The notes beneath the pieces are model-generated. The model saw only the letters and a program-made list of their open reading frames with translations. It was not told where the DNA came from and did no database searches. A DNA stretch of 64,000 bases from Selaginella moellendorffii (lineage: Eukaryota > Streptophyta > Lycopodiopsida > Selaginellales > Selaginellaceae): positions 406,184-470,183 of the forward strand of contig NW_003314272.1 of the NCBI RefSeq assembly GCF_000143415.4. Reading direction: 5' to 3'. This document shows, piece after piece, positions 59,133 through 64,000 of the stretch (position 1 is the first letter of the stretch; each line of letters starts with the position of its first letter). A program made the position numbers and the translations under genes.

Positions 59133-59146
59133 TTTGGTATCAGAGC
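59133..59146 (+). promoter_or_regulatory. Primer-binding site, initiator-Met tRNA type
   Basis: TTTGGTATCAGAGC directly after the LTR end; TGGTATCAGAGC is the standard complement of the plant initiator-Met tRNA 3' end. Confidence 0.9.
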
Positions 59147-59322
59147 ATTGTCTCAGCAATTCCTATCCAACTTTTGTTGGATTCTCTGACTCAAATTGCA
59201 GTTTCAGAGACTTTTCTAGTAGATCTAAAGAGATTTGTGTAGGATTAGTTGGATTGCACCATTCGATAAGAATGTTGTATGTATGTTCAGTTACTGATAC
59301 AAGCATGCATACAGCTAGCGAG

Positions 59323-60882
59323 ATGGTGAAACAGAACCGTGCTAATGATGCTGAAACCTCTAAATGGGCAAATTGAGAGGAGGAAACTCCTGCTGGAGAT
59401 GCTGCAATAGAGGCAGAGGCTGAGTCAGAAGAGGAAGAGCCAAATGCTGTGGCACTGCAGCGTACGGCTCAGGAAGCCGAGATCGAGAATTTGCAAAGGG
59501 AGATTCGCAAATTGAAGAAGGAGAACAAGAAAAGGAAGAAAGAAGCTGAGGCAGCTAAACCTAAGCAACCAGACTCCTCTTCAAGTTTTGAGGACGATGA
59601 AGTTCTGCAACCACCTCCGGTTGCATGAGTGTCAAAGTTCAAGCCTCCGAAACCACCCAACTTCAGAGGCATGCAGGACTATCAAGTTTTGGAAGATTGG
59701 GTCTACGATATGGAAAACAATTTTATAGCGGCAGACGTAGATGATCCTACAAAAGTTGCATGCGCGCAATCCTTTCTCATCGATCATGCCAAAACTTGGT
59801 GGCACCAAGTGTGTGCTGAAAAAGGGCCGACTAAAAGTTGGACCAAGATGCAATCTCGTATCCATAAGGAATACTTGCCAAATGATCTTGGTTTAAGACT
59901 TCATTCAAAGATGTAGCGGTTAAAGTAGCGAGGGGACCTCATGCATTACATTAATGCGTTTGCTTAGAAGCGCATTATAATTGCAAATATAAGTGATGAA
60001 GATGCTCAAAATTATTTCCTAGAGGGTTTAAGTTCACTTTCTCTTAATGAGATTTTGAAGTTTAAGCCAAAGACATACCTAGAGTGTAAGGAGGTAGCGC
60101 AGCAAGTTGCCTTTAGTCACTCGCTCATGGAACAATATCAGCAGCCATATGCTGGTACCTTAGACAAGAATAAGAATTCTGGGAATAAACAAGGTGATCG
60201 GAAATAGAGGGTGGAAGGCAGGTTCCACCCTGGAGGCTCACAAGCAATGGTTAACAAAGGTGGTCAAGGGTGGAGACCACTAGCAGCTTCTTCTGGTCCT
60301 AGGCCCTTTGTTCCTCCTCCTAGTGGGTACAAGCAGTAGCAACCTGCAAAACCTGCTCCTATTGGAACGGGTAGTGTGGGTCATTGCTTCCATTGTGGAG
60401 AATTAGGACTTAGGTCCTCGGAATGTCTCAACAAGCATAAGACAAAGTTTTGCGTTAATATCATGAGGGAAGACGGTGGTGGTGAAGCTGAAAGGGTTGA
60501 TGAGTTGGTCAATACAGACTATGAGGAAGAGGAGGTGAGTTACTTTCGTTGCTTTCCTTAAGCTTTTCTTGCAGTCAATGCAAACACTGATCCGTTAATG
60601 TATCTAGTAGGCTTTGTCCACGGACACTGAATCTGAGTGATGATTGACTTGGGAGTTACGCACAAGGTGATATCCGAAGACTTAGTTAAGTTGTTAGGAT
60701 TGAATGCTGAGCAAATGTCGCCTATGTACTTCTGGTTTGCGGAAGGTGGGCAAGTAGCCAGAAAGTTTGTGAGTGATGTTCCAATAAAAATATCCAAGTG
60801 GAAAAAAAGAGTGGACTTGGTAATGTTGAAGATACCAGATTTTCAAATGGTGTTTAGTATAGATTTTTCAACAAATATATAA
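59323..60882 (+). pseudogene. Gag-protease of a Ty3/gypsy element, ten stops, no frameshift
   Basis: One reading frame runs for 520 codons from ATG at 59323. In order: an acidic N-terminus; a coiled coil (about 59470-59560, 'LQREIRKLKKENKKRKKEA'); the capsid core ('FRGMQDYQVLEDWVYDMENN', 'AKTWWHQVC', about 59660-59910); a basic Gly/Pro-rich region; and a zinc knuckle 'CFHCGELGLRSSEC' whose His is Leu. Last is an aspartic-protease start 'MIDLGVTHKVIS', in which the D-S/T-G triad is DLG. Ten in-frame stops (five TAG, four TGA, one TAA) occur without a single frame change. Most sit where Gln or Arg would fit (CAG, CAA or CGA with C changed to T). The element is dead and was probably inactivated by cytosine deamination. 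Confidence 0.85.
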
Positions 60883-60949
60883 AAGGGATTTATGGTGCTG
60901 GACAAAGTCGTATCACGTTGAAGTCGGAAGGACATCCCGATGTGTCCTT
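60883..60949. other. Junction between gag-protease remnant and LTR-E
   Basis: Short protease tail interrupted by the chromovirus LTR; no feature. Confidence 0.4.
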
Positions 60950-61184
60950 TGTTATGATCCGGCGCAAAAAGATAGAGATCTAGTCGCCCTAGACTATGCA
61001 ACGCCACCTCTTGAGGTTCCTCACCACCCAACCACCCCCGAGCTACCTCAAAAGCTCCATTGCACTACTGCTCCACTATGAGCCCTAGGGTAGGTTTTTT
61101 GTCCCTTACCCTAACATGCCTTAATATACCCTTGAGTCTCCCTTTGATTGATGTTGACCACGTGGTCAAAGCTAATGCCTAACA
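60950..61184 (-). mobile_element. LTR-E, 3' LTR of a second chromovirus
   Basis: 235 bases with ends TGTTATGATCC and GCCTAACA, that is TGTTAGGC...CATAACA on the minus strand. The first five bases of each end are inverted repeats (TGTTA/TAACA). The polypurine tract TTGGGGGGGAAGAAT (minus strand, plus 61185-61199) lies immediately upstream in transcription order. Confidence 0.8.
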
Positions 61185-61862
61185 ATTCTTCCCCCCCAAC
61201 AAAGTCCTTATCCCAAGGACGAGTTGTACCGGTGATCACCCTTTCTGGGGAACCCTGCTTAAGCTCCTGGTCCATCTTCTACAGCCATATATATCAAGGA
61301 GGCATTGGACTCATCACTCCGAGATAGTACACCTTTCAACTGGCTGACATAAAATACCGGATGAATTTTCACCCCAGCTGGCAGTCGCACCCGATAAGCT
61401 GCTTTACCAATGCGCTCCAGCACTTCATATGGACCAGCACATCGATAGAAAAGTTTATCACTCTTCCCTGTCTGTAAAGGCACCAGTGTTCCGCCACTCA
61501 CTTGAAAAAAAGATCACTCGCACACAGACATGATCACCCACTTTATATTCCCGGAATTGGCGATGCTCATTGGCAAACTTCTCTGCTCTATCCTGAGCTG
61601 CTTGCAAATTCCATTTGCACACCACCAGAATCTCATCAAGTTCTGTGGCCAGATCAGTTGCCTCGGAATCAAGCTTATCTTGATTGTCCTTACTTAAATG
61701 CAATCCCAACTCCACCTCTGTTCGAGGATGCCTTCCAAACATGGCAAAGTAAGGACTTAGCTTGGTTCCACTGTGTTGGTTATTATTGTAAGCAAATTGC
61801 ACTAACGGAAGATATAAATCCCATTATCTTTGCATTTGACCAATGCTACAACATAGCATATC
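61185..61862 (-). pseudogene. Chromovirus integrase C-terminus
   Basis: On the minus strand, 'QFAYNNNQHSGTKLSPYFAM' and 'FGRHPRTEVEL' give the end of the integrase core (about 61730-61810). 'FREYKVGDHVCVRV' and 'GKSDKLFYRCAGPYEVLERI' give the GPY/F module, and 'VKIHPVFYVSQLK' (about 61320-61370) follows. A frameshift near 61500 and the loss of everything upstream of 61862, where LTR-A inserted, make it a remnant. A chromodomain would be expected next, but only degraded sequence lies before the polypurine tract. Confidence 0.85.
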
Positions 61863-62315
61863 TGTGAGACACAAAATCCCTAGGCCCCAAAGTGGAGCCG
61901 AAAGGGTGCCACGTGGTAACGGCCGAAGCGAAAGCCAAACAAACGTAACACTTTTGGATTGAAAGCTCTGACTTGAAAGGTTGAGAGCGGGAGTGGAACT
62001 CCCAACAAAGTGCTCGAGGAACAAGCATGAAGCAAGCAATAAGCGAGGCTCCAAAAAGGGACCCAAAAGAACCAAAACATGACACATGGAAGTGTCTGAG
62101 ATGGAGTCCGAGATGGACCCGAGTTGGAGTCTGAGGTGGAGTCCGAGACGGAGTCCGAGATGGAGTTTGAGATGAAGTCTGAGATGGACCGAGACAGAGT
62201 CCGAGAGGGATCCGAGATGGAGTCCGAGATGGACCCAAGATGGAGTCCGAGATGGACCCGAGATGGAATCCGAGATGGAGTCCGAGAAGGACCCGAGATG
62301 GAGTCCGAGGTCGAG
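61863..62315 (+). mobile_element. LTR-A, left part (split by solo LTR-B)
   Basis: Starts TGTGAGACACAAAATCCC inside chromovirus integrase sequence and runs into the hexamer array. It is interrupted at 62315 by LTR-B and resumes at 63458. Confidence 0.9.
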
Positions 62316-63457
62316 TGTCGCGAATGTGACTTCGGGTATCAAAAGTTACCTGTCGGCCAGTCCTTACAGACACTCTTACCTTACTGCCACGACGGCAGGA
62401 GGTCGGTATTGTTGGACCCGTTATTAGTCTCCGCCTAAGCTAGTTGAGAAACTGGTCCTCGCGTGTGCACTTGACCAGATGGGCATAAGGACGGAATTCC
62501 TAAGTGCTATTAGTCAAGCATACTTGACCTGGTTAGAGAAACTCATTCGTTGACTTGCACTTGCTAGTGTTGGGAACCCCCGCGATATTGAGCTTGGTCC
62601 CTCAACATCGCTAGATGATAGCTTACCGTGTCTGCCAAACACCCTCGCTCTCATGCCCTTTGTGTTAGTCTCAATTCGTCCCAGATGCTATTTATGGAAA
62701 GTGTCCAGATTTGCTTATTTGGCATATCTACGGAATGTAGAGATCGTCCTGAACACAATGGTGTTCGTCCCGTGTCCAAATTCGCAATCTAAGGACATTC
62801 CATATTTAGTAAGTTTTGAGCTTGTCCCAGAGACTAACTCCTGATACTAAGGGAGGCTTGGGGTGAAAGCCCAAAGCGTGTGTTCCTCAAGGGGGGGGGG
62901 CTATGGGGGGTTCCAAATGTATAGTAGGGATAGTGGGTAGGTCGGGCATGGCCGACTAACCTGAGGCATAGTCTAGCTCCCGCTTGCGTGCCTGTCCTTG
63001 TTCTGCGTCCGGCTTGGGTCTAAGCCCAAGTTCCATTCCATGCTAGCTGGTGGAGTACCCATATCCTCACGTTAGGCCACTGGTATGCCGAAATAGCGCC
63101 AGACTTCGTTTGGCTCCGTTTTGCGAGCTGGTCCTGGCATTGGGATGCTGGTTGCTCCAGGACTGTTCCAAGTCGCTCTGGGCCCCTGTCCCTTCGCTCC
63201 TTGGGCTGTATGCTCGGGAGTTGCTCCGTGGTTCGGTTCCATCACTCCTTGGCTCCATGCTTGGGAGTTTGGCACCGTTCGTTCGTTCAGTGGCCCAAGG
63301 CCCTGAACCTTGGGTTCCTATGGACACGTGGCATGGACACGTGGCATGTGACATGTGGCATCTGTCACGTGGCACAAAGAGGGTTTAGGTTCCGCTTCGT
63401 GGTGTTATCCTATGGTAAATCACCATAGGATAAAGGGTCAAAACCACGTGCGCTACA
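62316..63457 (+). mobile_element. Solo LTR-B with TCGAG duplication
   Basis: 1142 bases from TGTCGCGAATGTGACTTCGG to CACGTGCGCTACA, the best-preserved LTR-B here. TCGAG is duplicated at 62311-62315 and 63458-63462, inside the LTR-A hexamer array. It is a solo LTR left by recombination. It includes tandem 'gacacgtggcatg' motifs near 63330, rich in CACGTG boxes. Its ORFs (63050-63388 and others) are shared by decayed copies and are not genes. Confidence 0.95.
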
Positions 63458-64000
63458 TCGAGACCGAGACCGAGACCGAGACCAAGACCGAGACCGAGAC
63501 CGAGATCAATACCGAGACCGAGACCGAGGCCGAGGCCAAGTCCGAGCCCGAGCTCGAGCCCGAGGCCGAGCCCGAGTCTGAGCCCGAGCCTGAGCCTGAG
63601 TCCGAGTCCGAGTCCGAGTCCGAGTCCGAGTCTGAGTCCGAGCTCGAGCCCAAGCCCGAGCCCGAGCTTGAGCCCGAGTGCGAGTGCGAGTCCGAGTGCG
63701 AGTCCGAGTTCGAGTTCGAGTCTGAGAGGGTGAAAACCCAAAGCGTTCATCTCCCAGACCCTGGGGGGTTTGGTGAGCTCCAAAAGTATAGTAAGGGGGA
63801 GGACTGCAGTGGAGCCAGTTTGGCCATGAAAGGCCAATTTGGCCCAGGAAGGCTGTAGCTAGTGTTGGGTGATGAGCTACCCACTGGGAAGTCCAAGACT
63901 AGAGTGAACACAGACCGACAAGCGGGGTAGCTTGGTGAAGTGTTCAAGAGCCGGCTCTAGTTCCCCCGGGAGATCGACTGGCCGATGCTCCCAACCCAAG
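63458..64000 (+). mobile_element. LTR-A, right part
   Basis: Resumes at the hexamer array ('gagaccgagaccgag' then 'gagcccgagcctgag' then 'gagtccgag', to about 63727). It continues through 'gagagggtgaaaacccaaagcg' as in 31510-31760, and is cut by the window end. Confidence 0.9.

Noticed and set aside
1-64000. tRNA, rRNA or other structured RNA genes
   Set aside because: None was recognised by eye. The 'TGGTATCAGAGC'-like motifs are primer-binding sites of retroelements, not tRNA genes.

Overview
This window reads as nuclear, repeat-dominated DNA of a plant-lineage (streptophyte) eukaryote. The sequence evidence is tiny GT-AG introns, Ty3/gypsy chromoviruses with initiator-Met-tRNA primer sites, an interstitial plant-type telomere repeat (CCCTAAA) and telo-box motifs. 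A charophyte alga such as Chara is my best guess from the style of the repeats and proteins, but nothing here proves it. I see no intact host gene, rRNA, tRNA or CRISPR array. Almost every base belongs to a mobile element, and they are nested several deep.

Layout. 0-14.3 kb is a patchwork of two LTR families that I name locally. LTR-A is about 1.8-2.2 kb, begins TGTGAGAC, ends CTTACA and carries a long GAG-hexamer array. LTR-B is about 1.1 kb, begins TGTCGCGAATG and ends GTGCGCTACA. 14.3-27.6 kb is a decayed minus-strand chromovirus, split in its RNase H region by a 9.86-kb insertion (element A, 16582-26437). 29.1-39.5 kb is a second large DNA element (element B, 29102-39497) with terminal inverted repeats and an 8-bp target duplication, sitting inside an LTR-B copy. 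40.7-48.8 kb is a complete but non-autonomous LTR-A retrotransposon with a CACTA target duplication. 49-51 kb holds gag remnants. 51.4-59.1 kb holds nested LTR-B elements. 59.3-60.9 kb is a gag-protease remnant. 60.9-61.9 kb is another chromovirus end. 61.9-64 kb is an LTR-A copy with a solo LTR-B inside it.

The most interesting content is in the two large DNA elements. Each encodes a spliced gene in which a ParB-like domain is followed by a circularly ordered DNA-methyltransferase-like domain whose catalytic motifs are altered. In element B this gene (35339-39225, +) is divergent from a Mutator-like transposase gene (34479-29303, -) across a shared promoter interval. In element A the ParB/methyltransferase-like gene (minus strand, about 22.7-17.0 kb) continues through a charged linker into an FCP1/NIF-type HAD phosphatase-like domain. 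A second gene of unknown function (C-terminal part, 25012-25846, +) lies at the other end. Both ParB/methyltransferase genes carry nonsense or frameshift changes in this window, so these are decayed copies of what looks like a family of mobile-element accessory proteins.

A second signal is a 22-nt palindrome (arms ATGGCRTG and CAYGCCAT) present in about 18 full or half copies, confined to element A. At least seven of the full copies lie inside introns of 34-81 nt in the element-A gene, and two have become coding sequence. It behaves like an intron-associated or intron-generating mini-repeat.
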